From a bacterium (GTDB lineage Bacteria; Verrucomicrobiota; Kiritimatiellia; CAIKKV01; CAITUY01), in NCBI GenBank assembly GCA_037128595.1, contig JBAXWB010000027.1:1-64000 (forward strand): DNA of 64,000 nucleotides. The letters run 5' to 3'. Of this stretch, positions 23,593 through 32,920 are shown in pieces (within the stretch, counting starts at the first letter, position 1; every line of letters starts with the position of its first letter). The position numbers were made by a program, and so were the translations under genes. Below the pieces are notes generated by a model. The model searched no databases. It was given only the letters and a program-made list of their open reading frames with translations, and was not told where the DNA came from.

Positions 23593-25800
23593 CTACAGCC
23601 GGCCTTTGAGCCGGTCCTTCAGCGCGGTTCGCCGGAATGAGACGTGGTTGTTCCGGATCGCCATGCTTACCGCTTTTTTGGAGCCAATCAGGCAGACCAG
23701 CTTGCGCCCACGGGTCATGGCCGTGTAGAGCAGGTTCCGTTGCAGCAGCTTGAAGTGATGCGTCGTCATCAGCAAGACCACGGCCGGATATTCGCTTCCC
23801 TGCGATTTATGCACCGAGCAGGCGTAGGCGAGGTCCAATTCATCCAGCTCCTCAACCGAATACACCACCCGTCTTCCATCGTAATTCACGATCACTTCCT
23901 GTATGTCCGGATCCACCGCGGCGACCTGTCCGATATCGCCATTAAACACATCTTTATCGTAGTTATTGCGGATCTGCAGGACGCGGTCGCCCTCCCGGTA
24001 CTCTCGTCCAAAACGCCGGATGGCCACCCCCCCGGGATTAAGCGCCTGCTGCAGGATCGGATTGAGATTTTCGCTACCCAGTTGGTTTCGCCGCATAGGC
24101 GTCAGAACCTGAATCTCTGTCATGGGGTCAAAATGGAATTTCCGGGGAATGCGGGAGGAAACCAGTTCCAGCATTTTGGCAATCACATCCTCAGGCGTGT
24201 CGGATTCGATAAAGAAAAAATCGGAAGGGGCTGCGTTTTCCGGGAATTCAAAAGGTAGACCGCTATTCACCCGATGGGCGTTGCGAACAATCCAGCTTTG
24301 GGCCTCTTGCCTGAAAATGGTTTCCAGGATGGTCAGGGGAATCACTCCGGAATCAATCATATCCCGCAGCACGTTGCCGGCGCCCACACTTGGCAATTGA
24401 TCCGCATCCCCCACAAACACCAGGGTCGCCGTGGGCGGCAGCGCCCCCAGAAAGGCATTCATCAACTGGATATCAATCATCGAGACTTCGTCCAGAATGA
24501 ACACCTCCCCCTTCAGGGGATTGCCAGGGCCATGTTCAAAACGATTGGTTCCGGGAATGTATTTCAAAAGCCGATGGAGCGTTTTGGCCGGGATCCCGGT
24601 CGATTCCTCCATCCGTTTGGCGGCACGCCCGGTGGGTGCGGCCAGGCAGATTTCGAACTTACGGGTGTTGTAAATATCGACCAGCGCACGCACAATGGTT
24701 GTTTTCCCGACACCCGGTCCACCGGTAATGATCGAGACTTTCCGGGACAAGGCCATTTCCAGTGCGCTCCGCTGGGCGGCCGCAAATCCAATTCCCATCT
24801 GCTCCTCCGCCCAGGACAGGGCTTTGTCAAACTGGATGGGGGGATGGGACACATGGGTGTCCAGCAACCGCTCCAAAGACTCGGCCACTCCGGTTTCCGC
24901 CTGATATAACGGCATCAAATAGACCGTACCGCGCTCATCCACCAGAGTGCCATCCCCCACTCCTTGCGCAATGGCCTCCTTCAGGATATCACCGGGAATC
25001 TCCAACATCTGTTCCGCTGCGGGAATGAGATCTTCGCGCGGGCAAAAACAATGTCCCTCCTCCGACATGGTCTGCAAAATGTACAGAATGCCCGCCCGGG
25101 CCCGGTTCAGGGAATGCGGAGGCACCCCCAGACTCAGGGCGACCCGGTCGGCCGTTTTAAATCCGATGCCCCAGACATCGTAGCAAAGCCGGTAGGGATT
25201 TTCACGCACGACGCTGATAGCCTGCTCGCCATATTGCTTGTAAATCCGCATGGCGCAGGCGGTACCCACCTCATGGGACTGGAGAAACACCATGATATCC
25301 CGGATTGCCTTCTGCTCCCGCCAGGATTCCTTGATCATCTCACGCCGGTTGGCCCCGATGCCAGCCACCTCCTGTAGCCGAAAGGGTTCTTTATCAATAA
25401 TCTCAAGGGTCCGCTTCCCGAAGGCCTCCACCAGACGATCGGCCAGTCCTGCCCGGATTCCCTTGATCATCCCGCTCGACAGGTACCGTTTAATACCTGC
25501 GATGGTGACGGGAGCATGACATTCGATGCGGGTCGCCTGAAACTGCCGGCCATGCTTCGAATGATGGGTCCAACGGCCCTCGGCTTCAATCGTTTCTCCC
25601 TCAACCGCGGTGGGCGCATTCCCGACCACCATCACCTCGTCCTTGACATCTTTATCCCGGGGAATGACCCCACATACGCAATATCCGGTATCCGTAGAGC
25701 AATACAGGACCCGGTTAACGGTCCCCTTCAGGATTTCAAGAACGCCGCCATCGGGAGGAGGGGTCGGGCGCTTCTCATGAAAATCAATTTCGTCTTGCAC
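23593..25800 (-). CDS. recD2: RecD2-type SF1B DNA helicase
   Basis: This 735-residue protein matches RecD2, a 5'-3' helicase of repair that works without RecBC. It has an N-terminal OB-like domain and two helix-hairpin-helix stretches (IAGIKRYLSSGMIKGI, VAGIGANRREMI). Helicase motifs are I (TGGPGVGKTTIVRAL), II (FILDEVSMID), III (LVFVGDADQLPSVGAG) and VI (CSVHKSQGSEYPAVVLL, YTAMTRGRKL). The start is a GTG at 25800. It converges on the RRM gene and diverges from the CsgG-family gene. Confidence 0.92.
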   Translation of the reverse strand: MQDEIDFHEKRPTPPPDGGVLEILKGTVNRVLYCSTDTGYCVCGVIPRDKDVKDEVMVVGNAPTAVEGETIEAEGRWTHHSKHGRQFQATRIECHAPVTIAGIKRYLSSGMIKGIRAGLADRLVEAFGKRTLEIIDKEPFRLQEVAGIGANRREMIKESWREQKAIRDIMVFLQSHEVGTACAMRIYKQYGEQAISVVRENPYRLCYDVWGIGFKTADRVALSLGVPPHSLNRARAGILYILQTMSEEGHCFCPREDLIPAAEQMLEIPGDILKEAIAQGVGDGTLVDERGTVYLMPLYQAETGVAESLERLLDTHVSHPPIQFDKALSWAEEQMGIGFAAAQRSALEMALSRKVSIITGGPGVGKTTIVRALVDIYNTRKFEICLAAPTGRAAKRMEESTGIPAKTLHRLLKYIPGTNRFEHGPGNPLKGEVFILDEVSMIDIQLMNAFLGALPPTATLVFVGDADQLPSVGAGNVLRDMIDSGVIPLTILETIFRQEAQSWIVRNAHRVNSGLPFEFPENAAPSDFFFIESDTPEDVIAKMLELVSSRIPRKFHFDPMTEIQVLTPMRRNQLGSENLNPILQQALNPGGVAIRRFGREYREGDRVLQIRNNYDKDVFNGDIGQVAAVDPDIQEVIVNYDGRRVVYSVEELDELDLAYACSVHKSQGSEYPAVVLLMTTHHFKLLQRNLLYTAMTRGRKLVCLIGSKKAVSMAIRNNHVSFRRTALKDRLKGRL

Positions 25801-25923
25801 AATGGCCGGGAATGCTACCGTCTCAATTGAGGTCCGTCAAACGGTGTCTGCCCGGACAGTCCAAGGCAAAACAGAAGACAGCATTGATTTATACGGTCCG
25901 GATGGTTATAGATACCCGTATCT

Positions 25924-26895
25924 ATGAAAGCTTCTCGTTGTCGCGTTAATTTGATTTCCGCCAGTCTGGCAGGACTGGTCACCCTGCTGGGCCTCACAAG
26001 CTGCAACTCGACACACGTCCGGTCCACTCCGTCCCTGCCGGAGGAGTTACATGCCCCCGTCGTAGCGGTCACCTCGTTTGAAAACCGTGCCGGGTTTGAG
26101 GGACAATGGAGACTGGGCGACGGCATGGCGGATCTCCTGGTATCCGAACTGGTATTGTCGCGCAACTTTGTCGTCGTCGAGCGCCAGCATTTCGAAAATA
26201 TCACCAGTGAACTCCAGCGCCAGCAAAGTGCTCTTTTCCGCTTTGAGGGAAAAACCCCTACCGGCCGGATGAAAAATGCCCAATACCTGATCCGGGGGGT
26301 CATCACGGATTTTTCCCAGACCGGCGGGAGCGGGCTGACCTTCTATATCCGCAGTTTCTTTCTGCTGGGGCGAAGCCAGACGGCCCGCGTTTCGCTCACA
26401 CTCACCCTCATCGATGTTGAGAGCGGACAGATCCTGAGTTCAGTCCAAAGCACGGGGCTGGTCCGGACGCATGAAGCCTTCGCCAAAGCCACCTATGAGG
26501 GGGTCTCCTTCGGCGGAGAAGTTTTTTTCGCCACGCCCCTCGGCCAAGCCACCGCACGTGCCATTGAAGGCGGCGTAGCCCAGATTATCAAGGATATGCC
26601 GCCGAATCCCTGGCGCCCAATGATCAGTTGCGTCCAGAACGGCGCCATTCTGTTGAACGGGGGGAAAGACCGGGGCTTCAGGGAAGGCACGGACTATATT
26701 GCCCGCGGCCCTGCGGAACCGGTAACGGATCCCGCCACCGGTGACGTTCTCACCTTAATGCCCGGACACCGGATCGGATTGCTCCGCATTGTGCAGGTGG
26801 ACGAAAAAGTTTCTTTCGCCAAGGCCATCCAGGGGCAGGGATTCAGCCGTGGACAATGGTTAGGGAAAGCAGTTCCAGCCGACCGGGGGCCCTGA
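25924..26895 (+). CDS. CsgG-family lipoprotein
   Basis: This 323-residue protein has a signal peptide with lipobox GLTSC. It contains a CsgG-like domain (VVAVTSFENRAGFEGQWRLGDGMADLLVSELVLSRNFVVVERQHFENITSEL) and a continuation ARVSLTLTLIDVESGQILSSVQSTG. CsgG proteins form secretion channels in the outer membrane; many family members outside curli loci have unknown roles. The C-terminal region (about 240-320) is an extra beta-rich domain. It is followed by the pseudokinase gene after 28 nt, likely as one operon. No curli subunit gene is present. Confidence 0.8.
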   Translation: MKASRCRVNLISASLAGLVTLLGLTSCNSTHVRSTPSLPEELHAPVVAVTSFENRAGFEGQWRLGDGMADLLVSELVLSRNFVVVERQHFENITSELQRQQSALFRFEGKTPTGRMKNAQYLIRGVITDFSQTGGSGLTFYIRSFFLLGRSQTARVSLTLTLIDVESGQILSSVQSTGLVRTHEAFAKATYEGVSFGGEVFFATPLGQATARAIEGGVAQIIKDMPPNPWRPMISCVQNGAILLNGGKDRGFREGTDYIARGPAEPVTDPATGDVLTLMPGHRIGLLRIVQVDEKVSFAKAIQGQGFSRGQWLGKAVPADRGP

Positions 26896-26923
26896 GGGCC
26901 TATCCCCTTTTAAAGGAACGAGC

Positions 26924-28573
26924 ATGCATTTGTTTTTTATATGCAATCACTGCGGAATGGACATTAAACGGTCTACCCCCCAACCCGCCCCGCTATTGTT
27001 CTGCCCCCGATGCGGCTCCATCAACCGGCTGTGCCCCCAACATCTTAAAACCGGCACCGTACTGGCCGGCTACCGGCTCCTTCAGCGGATTGAAGCCAGC
27101 GGGAATGCGGAGACCTACCTTGCAGAACTCCCTCAGGACCATTCATCAATCAAACTCCAGACCTTTTCCGCCACCACCTTTTCACGCGGACCGGCCGCTG
27201 ATTATTACCTGGCCGGCTTGAAACAATGGATGCAGGTGCGTCAACCCAATGTGATCAAAGTGCTTGAGGCTGGCCGCAGCAGCAACGGGACTTTTTTTGC
27301 CGCCAGCGCCCCACCCGTCGGCATCACCCTTGAGGAGCGCATCTGGACAGACGGCGCAATCGACCTGAAGGCGGCCATTAATCTGGCCATTTCGATCAGC
27401 CGAATTCTGGAATGGCTTTGGAAAGAGCATGGCCTGATTTACGGCCAGATCACCCCGCGGAACATTATTCTGACGCCAGACCGAAATATCCATCTCGCCC
27501 ATATGGCACTCTCGCCCCTCTGCAAGGTGCGTCCGCCCGGTCTTTCGCTGAAGGAGTTTGTTGCCAGCACCCCCGGGTTTACCAGTCCGGAACAATTATC
27601 CACTTCTGACACCATGGACCACCGGGCGGACATGTATGCGCTGGGCGCCACGCTGTACCATATGCTGACCGGCTCCCCGCCCTTTGCCTGTTTGAACGCC
27701 GGGGAAGTGGCCGCCCGCCACCAAAGTCCCTCCCTGGCCGATCCCCGTCTACTCCGACCTGATCTACCTGATGAGTTTGTCTGGCTCCTTGAAATTCTGA
27801 TGGCGCATGATCCGCAAGAGCGTTTTGATGATTGGGACTACCTGATTAAAATCCTGGAATCCCTGAATTTCCAAAAAACATTGGCTCAACAAAAACCAAT
27901 GAAAAGCCATTCGGTCTTGATCCGGCTTCCGCCCTCCGATATTACCAAACTGACCGTTCACACAAAACCCAAGCCGGTCAAATCGCTCTATCCCAGTCGA
28001 CTGCCCCCGCGGAAGAAAGACTATTTCGGCATTATGTTAAGCATCACCCTCTTGCTGGGCGCAGCGCTGATCATCCTCGTTGCCCTCTTGGCCCGGGAAA
28101 ACACTTCAGCCCCACCCCCCCGGCTCGCCCCCTTTCAGCCCCCCCTCCGGCCCGCTCCTGCAAGCAGCAGCCCAAGGGACGTGGCATCGCCTACCCCGGC
28201 CTCCACTCCACCGGTTACCGCCTCCAACCCGTTCATGACACTACTGGTGGAGACGAGGAAGTTTGCCCGGCTCTATCCCGATAAACATGAAGAAATCTAT
28301 GACCGCTATTTAAGATTGCTCGCCTTAGCTGAAACCCAGGCACCACGCTGGGTTCCTGACCTGCAACGGCAGGTTCGCGCCATGGATCTGGCGATGGCGG
28401 CACCACTGGATGATGCAGAACAGGCCATCCGGCTGCGCGTCAGCCAATTTGAAGACCAGCGGCAATATCAGGAGGGAATGAATTGGCTCGAGCAGTACTC
28501 CGGCCCTTTTATCCAGAAGACTAAACCCCTTCGCCAATCCCTGATTAACATGCTGAAGACGCTTACGAAATAA
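26924..28573 (+). CDS. Membrane-anchored Ser/Thr protein kinase-like protein, probable pseudokinase
   Basis: This 549-residue protein starts with a zinc ribbon (C7, C10, C27, C30). A protein-kinase-like domain (about 45-310) follows, and the late subdomains are well kept (TPGFTSPEQ, DHRADMYALGATLYHMLTGSPPF). The catalytic loop reads YGQITPRNIIL instead of HRDxKPxN, so the catalytic Asp is missing, and the place of DFG reads LAHM. One membrane helix at about 370-390 leads to a Pro-rich linker and an extracytoplasmic helical part. It is likely a pseudokinase that binds but does not phosphorylate. It is probably co-transcribed with the CsgG-family gene. Confidence 0.75.
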   Translation: MHLFFICNHCGMDIKRSTPQPAPLLFCPRCGSINRLCPQHLKTGTVLAGYRLLQRIEASGNAETYLAELPQDHSSIKLQTFSATTFSRGPAADYYLAGLKQWMQVRQPNVIKVLEAGRSSNGTFFAASAPPVGITLEERIWTDGAIDLKAAINLAISISRILEWLWKEHGLIYGQITPRNIILTPDRNIHLAHMALSPLCKVRPPGLSLKEFVASTPGFTSPEQLSTSDTMDHRADMYALGATLYHMLTGSPPFACLNAGEVAARHQSPSLADPRLLRPDLPDEFVWLLEILMAHDPQERFDDWDYLIKILESLNFQKTLAQQKPMKSHSVLIRLPPSDITKLTVHTKPKPVKSLYPSRLPPRKKDYFGIMLSITLLLGAALIILVALLARENTSAPPPRLAPFQPPLRPAPASSSPRDVASPTPASTPPVTASNPFMTLLVETRKFARLYPDKHEEIYDRYLRLLALAETQAPRWVPDLQRQVRAMDLAMAAPLDDAEQAIRLRVSQFEDQRQYQEGMNWLEQYSGPFIQKTKPLRQSLINMLKTLTK

Positions 28574-28594
28574 CCATAGGGGGGGCCCCGCGAC

Positions 28595-30130
28595 TCACCC
28601 CTGCGGGATCTCATTGAGTTCCCGTATGATCTTCTTGTTTTCACCGGTAGAGGAATCAGGAAATTTCTTCAAGGCATTCGCATAATGCTGCCGAGCCTCC
28701 GCATAGGCTTTGGCCGCTTCGCCACTGTTTCCTGCTTTTCCCCAGAGGTCACCAATACGACGGGCATTCAATCCAAGAATCATGTCAGGGGTAACGCGGA
28801 TCTGCTCAATCGGATCAATGGTTTCGGCATTCTCTTTCGCAATAATTTCCATGAATTTACGGAAATGGGCAATCGCACCCGGGTAGTCGCCTTTCTTGAG
28901 GGCAATGTGGGCATTGACCTTGGTGATCATCAATGCCTTTTTATCCGGATCTTCCAGGATCAGCCCGCGTTCAATAATTTTGAGGGAGCCCTCGTAATCC
29001 TCCCGGAAATAACTGATGTCCAATAGAATCCCATCCAACTGGCGCAAGTAGACTTCCGCCTGTGTACTCCCCCGTAGCGAGTTACATAACTGATTCAAGG
29101 CATCGAAAGTAGCCGGAGTCCCTCCCGGGATCAGGCCCGCATAATTCATCGAAATCAGGTTCACGATCAGATCCACGGGCATGTGCTTCGCTTGCAGCAC
29201 CGTCAACCGACGGATCAATTCAACCGGACTCCTGCGCTTTCCCTGAATATTTACCCACCCGACCGCGGAGGCCTCCCTCAACAGAGGCCTCGCCGGGTCA
29301 TCCACCAGACACGCCTCATAGAGGGCATCGGCAGCACCGGACGCATTGGCCGTGACCTCGGCCTCCCCCACCACACGCAGGTTACGGGCGGCCTCGCTGT
29401 CCGGCAATGTCGCGACCACCCCGCGGAAATAATCATCCGCCGCCTTCCAGCCATCCCTGGCCAAAACCAACCTTAACGTGAAACTGATGCCAGCGATACG
29501 TTTTCCGGGCGAGTCCTTCAGCGTCGTCTCCAGCACGTTCAACAAACTGACCGCACGTTCCCACTGCTGATTCTTTAATGCGGCAAAGAAATAGCCATTC
29601 ACTAACCCAAGTGCCGCAGACTCTGACAACCGGGGCATATAACTGGCGATCACCCGGTCCAATTCCCCGGTCCGCCCCAGGGCGGAAAGCGCCATCACGT
29701 GATGGTTCGCAGTATCCGTTAACGCCGCATCCCCTAATGGATAGGCTCCCAGACTGACACACCAGGCCATCAACCCCTGAAATTCTTTTTTATCAATCAA
29801 CGCACTCTCAATCAAGCCGGAGGCGGGCGCGGCCACAGCCGGGGATTTCGAGGCCACGGTCATAAAACGCTTCTGAGCGGACTCCATGCGATCGGCCATC
29901 AGTTCAATTTGAATCAGGCCCCTCAGGAACTCCGATTGTGCCTCTCTGTAGTACCGGCTATTATAAAATGATTCCAGTTTGGCTAAGGCCTGATCCACTT
30001 GCCCTTCCGCCGCCAACTGTCTGGCCTCCGACACAATCTGACTGATATCCAGGCCGGCTTTAGGCCCACACGACGAGACGGCCACAGCAACCAAGATCAG
30101 CCCTATTCCGTTAAGCAGACGTTTGTTCAT
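28595..30130 (-). CDS. TPR-repeat lipoprotein
   Basis: This 511-residue protein starts at 30130, supported by a GGAG site. An in-frame ATG 27 nt upstream is less likely. It has a lipobox (VSSC) and a long run of helical repeats of TPR type (ARQLAAEGQVDQALAKLESFYNSRYYREAQ and a late ALKKGDYPGAIAHFRKFMEI with NSGEAAKAYAEARQHYANAL). Such proteins scaffold cell-envelope or secretion complexes. It converges on the pseudokinase gene with a 21-nt gap that holds a GGGGGCCCC palindrome. The specific partner is unknown. Confidence 0.75.
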   Translation of the reverse strand: MNKRLLNGIGLILVAVAVSSCGPKAGLDISQIVSEARQLAAEGQVDQALAKLESFYNSRYYREAQSEFLRGLIQIELMADRMESAQKRFMTVASKSPAVAAPASGLIESALIDKKEFQGLMAWCVSLGAYPLGDAALTDTANHHVMALSALGRTGELDRVIASYMPRLSESAALGLVNGYFFAALKNQQWERAVSLLNVLETTLKDSPGKRIAGISFTLRLVLARDGWKAADDYFRGVVATLPDSEAARNLRVVGEAEVTANASGAADALYEACLVDDPARPLLREASAVGWVNIQGKRRSPVELIRRLTVLQAKHMPVDLIVNLISMNYAGLIPGGTPATFDALNQLCNSLRGSTQAEVYLRQLDGILLDISYFREDYEGSLKIIERGLILEDPDKKALMITKVNAHIALKKGDYPGAIAHFRKFMEIIAKENAETIDPIEQIRVTPDMILGLNARRIGDLWGKAGNSGEAAKAYAEARQHYANALKKFPDSSTGENKKIIRELNEIPQG

Positions 30131-30272
30131 TTTACCGCTCCTTTTTCGTGGACGCACTCATACAGTAGATCGAGGGTTACGATAATAGCCTAATCGTCAA
30201 ACCAGTCAAGCGACCCTAGCACCAAAAACACCATTGACGGCAGCCCTCTTTTTCTGACAGATTTATGGCTAG
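30131..30272 (+). promoter_or_regulatory. Upstream region of the leu leader
   Basis: These 142 nt precede the leader peptide. A TTGACG at 30234-30239 could be a -35 element, but no convincing -10 hexamer lies at 16-18 nt. The promoter therefore stays unassigned. The reverse-strand lipoprotein gene also starts from this region. Confidence 0.35.
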
Positions 30273-30389
30273 ATGAATGACAGGACCTCCATCGCCTCAG
30301 TTCCGGCCCTTCACAGCACTCTGCTGCGACTCGACGGGGTCTGCCTGCTTGTACTGGCACGCGGCACGCGGTGGAACGGGCGCATCTAA
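30273..30389 (+). CDS. Leu-rich leader peptide of the leuA attenuator
   Basis: This 38-codon frame starts at the first ATG after an in-frame TAG and ends at TAA 30387-30389. Seven codons are Leu, six of them within twelve codons (30321-30356), written LLRLDGVCLLVL; Val and Ile codons also occur. Downstream are a potential antiterminator arm (30367-30374) and a perfect terminator (30414-30445), and then leuA. This is the layout of ribosome-mediated attenuation, as in enteric leuL. The ribosome binding site is weak, which is the main doubt. No similarity search was possible, and none is expected to be informative for such a peptide. Confidence 0.72.
   Translation: MNDRTSIASVPALHSTLLRLDGVCLLVLARGTRWNGRI
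30367..30374 (+). promoter_or_regulatory. Antiterminator arm of leu attenuator
   Basis: CGCGGTGG here is exactly complementary to CCACCGCG at 30417-30424, the 5' arm and loop edge of the terminator. A ribosome stalled on the Leu codons would leave it free, so the terminator would not form. A ribosome reaching the stop codon would cover it. Confidence 0.65.
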
Positions 30390-30413
30390 CTGGAATCATT
30401 CAGAGTTGAAAGC

Positions 30414-30445
30414 AACCCACCGCGAAAAAAGCGGTGGGTTTTTTT
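30414..30445 (+). terminator. Attenuator terminator before leuA
   Basis: AACCCACCGC (30414-30423) and GCGGTGGGTT (30431-30440) form a perfect 10-bp stem with a 7-nt GAAAAAA loop, followed by an uninterrupted T run to 30445. It lies 46 nt before the leuA start, so it can act only on transcripts entering leuA. Confidence 0.85.
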
Positions 30446-30491
30446 GTCGGGTTAACTATAATGCAAAGGCTGTAAACAGGTGGAGACAACG

Positions 30492-32060
30492 ATGAGCACA
30501 ATGACTAATGAAAATCGGATTATAATTTTTGACACAACCCTCCGGGACGGTGAGCAGGCACCGGGGTGCAGCCTCAACCAACGCGAAAAACTGGAGATTG
30601 CCCGCGCCCTTGCGGCGCTGAATGTAGACGTGATTGAGGCGGGCTTCCCGATCGCCTCCCCGGACGATTTTGATGCCGTCCACCAGATCGCGGAGACCAT
30701 CAAGGGCCCTACGATTGCAGCCCTTGCCCGGATCAAGGAAAAAGATATTGAGCGAGCCGGCCTGGCCATTGCCCCGGCTGCCAAACGACGGATCCATACT
30801 TTCAGCTCCGGCAGTGATATCCATCTTGAAAATATCATGAAGATGACACGGGCCCAGAATATTGAACGGTCCGTCGCAGCGGTGAAATTTGCGCGATCTT
30901 TCACCGATGATGTGGAATATTCCGCCCAGGACACCACCCGCTCCGACCGGGAGTATCTTGTGGATCTCTATACCGCCGTGGCCGAAGCCGGTGCCACTAC
31001 CCTGAACATCCCGGACACCGTCGGGTATGCCATCCCGGAGGAGTACGGCAACATGATCGGATATGTATCCGGACGTGTGAAAATGCAGGTTCCCGGGGTC
31101 ATCATTTCGGTCCACTGCCACAACGATCTCGGAATGGCGGTGGCCAATTCGCTGTCCGCCGTCCGAGCCGGGGCCCGCCAGATAGAGTGCACGATCAACG
31201 GACTCGGGGAACGGGCGGGAAACACCTCGCTGGAAGAGATCGTCATGGCTATCCGTACACGCCAGGACTACTTCAATTTCCACACCGCCATCGAAACCCG
31301 GGAAATTTTCCGCGTCAGCCGGATGGTCAGCCGGATGACCGGCATGACCGTGCAACGTAATAAAGCCATTGTGGGGGCCAACGCCTTCGCCCATGAGTCG
31401 GGCGTCCACCAGGACGGAGTCCTCAAGGAGCGCACGACCTACGAAATCATGCGCCCCGAGGATATCGGCATCGAGGGATCCGACCTCGTCCTCGGCAAAC
31501 ATTCCGGGCGACACGCTTTTCGCGACAAGCTCTCCAAAATGGGTATCAAACTAACTGATCCCGAAATTGAAAACGCCTATCATCGTTTCATTGAACTCGC
31601 GGATAAAAAGAAGAACATTTACGACGACGACCTCCTGGCCATCGCCCGGGACCAGATGGACGTGATCGAAAACGCCTATGTCCTGGATTACCTGCATGTC
31701 TCGGCCGGGACCGTCACCGTACCCACCGCCACCGTCCGCCTAAAACGCGGCAAGGAGATTGCTCAGGATGCGGGATGCGGGGACGGACCGGTGGATGCCG
31801 CGCTCAAAACCATTGACCGCATTACCAAAGTCAAGGGACAGCTGCTCGATTTCTCGTTGCAGGCCATCTCGGTTGGTAAGGATGCCATGGGTGAGGTCAC
31901 CCTGCGCGTGGCCTTTGGTGACGACATCATCAGCGCCAAAGCGGCCAGCACGGATATTGTTGAGGCCGGCACCAAAGCCTATCTTTCCTGCGTAAACCGG
32001 ATATTATTCAACCGGGCCACCCACGCCACCATTAAACACGTCGCAGGGACGTCCCTATGA
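30492..32060 (+). CDS. leuA: 2-isopropylmalate synthase
   Basis: This 522-residue enzyme condenses acetyl-CoA and 2-oxoisovalerate in the first step of leucine synthesis. Visible motifs are FDTTLRDGEQAPGCSL, the metal-binding HCHNDLGMAVANS, INGLGERAGNTSLEE and ESGVHQDGV. The C-terminal regulatory domain (about residue 395 on) with VPTATVRLKRG and DALKTID-like sequence is present, so Leu feedback is likely. The start at 30492 is set by AGGTGGAG 6 nt upstream. The preceding leader and terminator suggest control by leucyl-tRNA level. It overlaps aroE by 4 nt. Confidence 0.94.
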   Translation: MSTMTNENRIIIFDTTLRDGEQAPGCSLNQREKLEIARALAALNVDVIEAGFPIASPDDFDAVHQIAETIKGPTIAALARIKEKDIERAGLAIAPAAKRRIHTFSSGSDIHLENIMKMTRAQNIERSVAAVKFARSFTDDVEYSAQDTTRSDREYLVDLYTAVAEAGATTLNIPDTVGYAIPEEYGNMIGYVSGRVKMQVPGVIISVHCHNDLGMAVANSLSAVRAGARQIECTINGLGERAGNTSLEEIVMAIRTRQDYFNFHTAIETREIFRVSRMVSRMTGMTVQRNKAIVGANAFAHESGVHQDGVLKERTTYEIMRPEDIGIEGSDLVLGKHSGRHAFRDKLSKMGIKLTDPEIENAYHRFIELADKKKNIYDDDLLAIARDQMDVIENAYVLDYLHVSAGTVTVPTATVRLKRGKEIAQDAGCGDGPVDAALKTIDRITKVKGQLLDFSLQAISVGKDAMGEVTLRVAFGDDIISAKAASTDIVEAGTKAYLSCVNRILFNRATHATIKHVAGTSL

Positions 32061-32920
32061 AAGCCCTGAGCGGACACACCCAACCCTTCGCCGTGCTGGG
32101 CCATCCCATTGGCCACACGTTGTCGCCCGTGATGCATAATGCCGCCTTCGAAGCGCTCGGGCTGGATGCCATTTATCTGGCATTCGATGTGGCCCCCGCC
32201 GCCCTGCTGACGGTCCTGCCCGCCATGAAAGCCATGGGGTTCGGCGGGGTCAACCTCACCGTGCCCCTTAAAGAAGTCGCGTTCAAAGGACTGGCCGACC
32301 TGGATGACTCGGCGCGTCGCCTCGGGGCCGTCAATACGGTTGAATTTACGCCCCAGGGCTTACGGGGCCACAATACCGATGGTAAAGGGTTTCTCATGGC
32401 CATCCGGGAAGCCTTCTCCTATCCGGTCAAGGGACAAACCCTTTTTGTGATGGGCTGTGGCGGAGCAGGACGCGCCGTGGCGATTACGGCGGCCAGTGAA
32501 GGAGCCGGGCGCCTGATCCTGGCTGACATTGATGAAAGCCGCTGCCAGAACCTGGCCCGTGATATCAACACCTTGGCCCCCACCACTCACATTGAAATGG
32601 CGGGGACGACGCCGGAAGAATGGATGCAAAAAACGCACCAGGCTGACTTGATTATCCAGGCCTCCCCCGTAGGAATGAAAGCGGAAGATGTCTGTCCCCT
32701 GCTCCCCTCCTCTTTCAGGGCGGGACAACTGGCGTTTGACCTCGTCTATAACCGGCCGGAGACCTGCTTCACCCGGGCGGCCACCGCAGGCGGGGCCAAG
32801 GCGGTCAACGGATTAGGAATGCTCCTCCATCAGGGGGCCGAAGCCTTCACTATCTGGACCCATACCCCGGCGGCGGTGGAGGTCATGAGAAAAGCCCTGG
32901 AAAAGTCCTTGTACGGTTAA
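32057..32920 (+). CDS. aroE: Shikimate dehydrogenase
   Basis: This 287-residue enzyme reduces 3-dehydroshikimate with NADPH in the aromatic pathway. It has the substrate motif LGHPIGHTLSPVMHNAAF, NLTVPLK with the catalytic Lys, GHNTDGKGF, and the Rossmann loop GCGGAGRAVAI. The stop of leuA overlaps its ATG (ATGA), so it is translationally coupled to leuA and lies under the same attenuator. This is an odd link between leucine and aromatic synthesis. aroA lies on the other strand about 3 kb away. Confidence 0.93.
   Translation: MKALSGHTQPFAVLGHPIGHTLSPVMHNAAFEALGLDAIYLAFDVAPAALLTVLPAMKAMGFGGVNLTVPLKEVAFKGLADLDDSARRLGAVNTVEFTPQGLRGHNTDGKGFLMAIREAFSYPVKGQTLFVMGCGGAGRAVAITAASEGAGRLILADIDESRCQNLARDINTLAPTTHIEMAGTTPEEWMQKTHQADLIIQASPVGMKAEDVCPLLPSSFRAGQLAFDLVYNRPETCFTRAATAGGAKAVNGLGMLLHQGAEAFTIWTHTPAAVEVMRKALEKSLYG

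Noticed and set aside
30361-30445. T-box riboswitch before leuA
   Set aside because: GGTGGAAC resembles the T-box core GGTGGNAC, but the following bases do not match, there is no Stem I with a specifier loop, and the same segment is explained by a leader-peptide attenuator.
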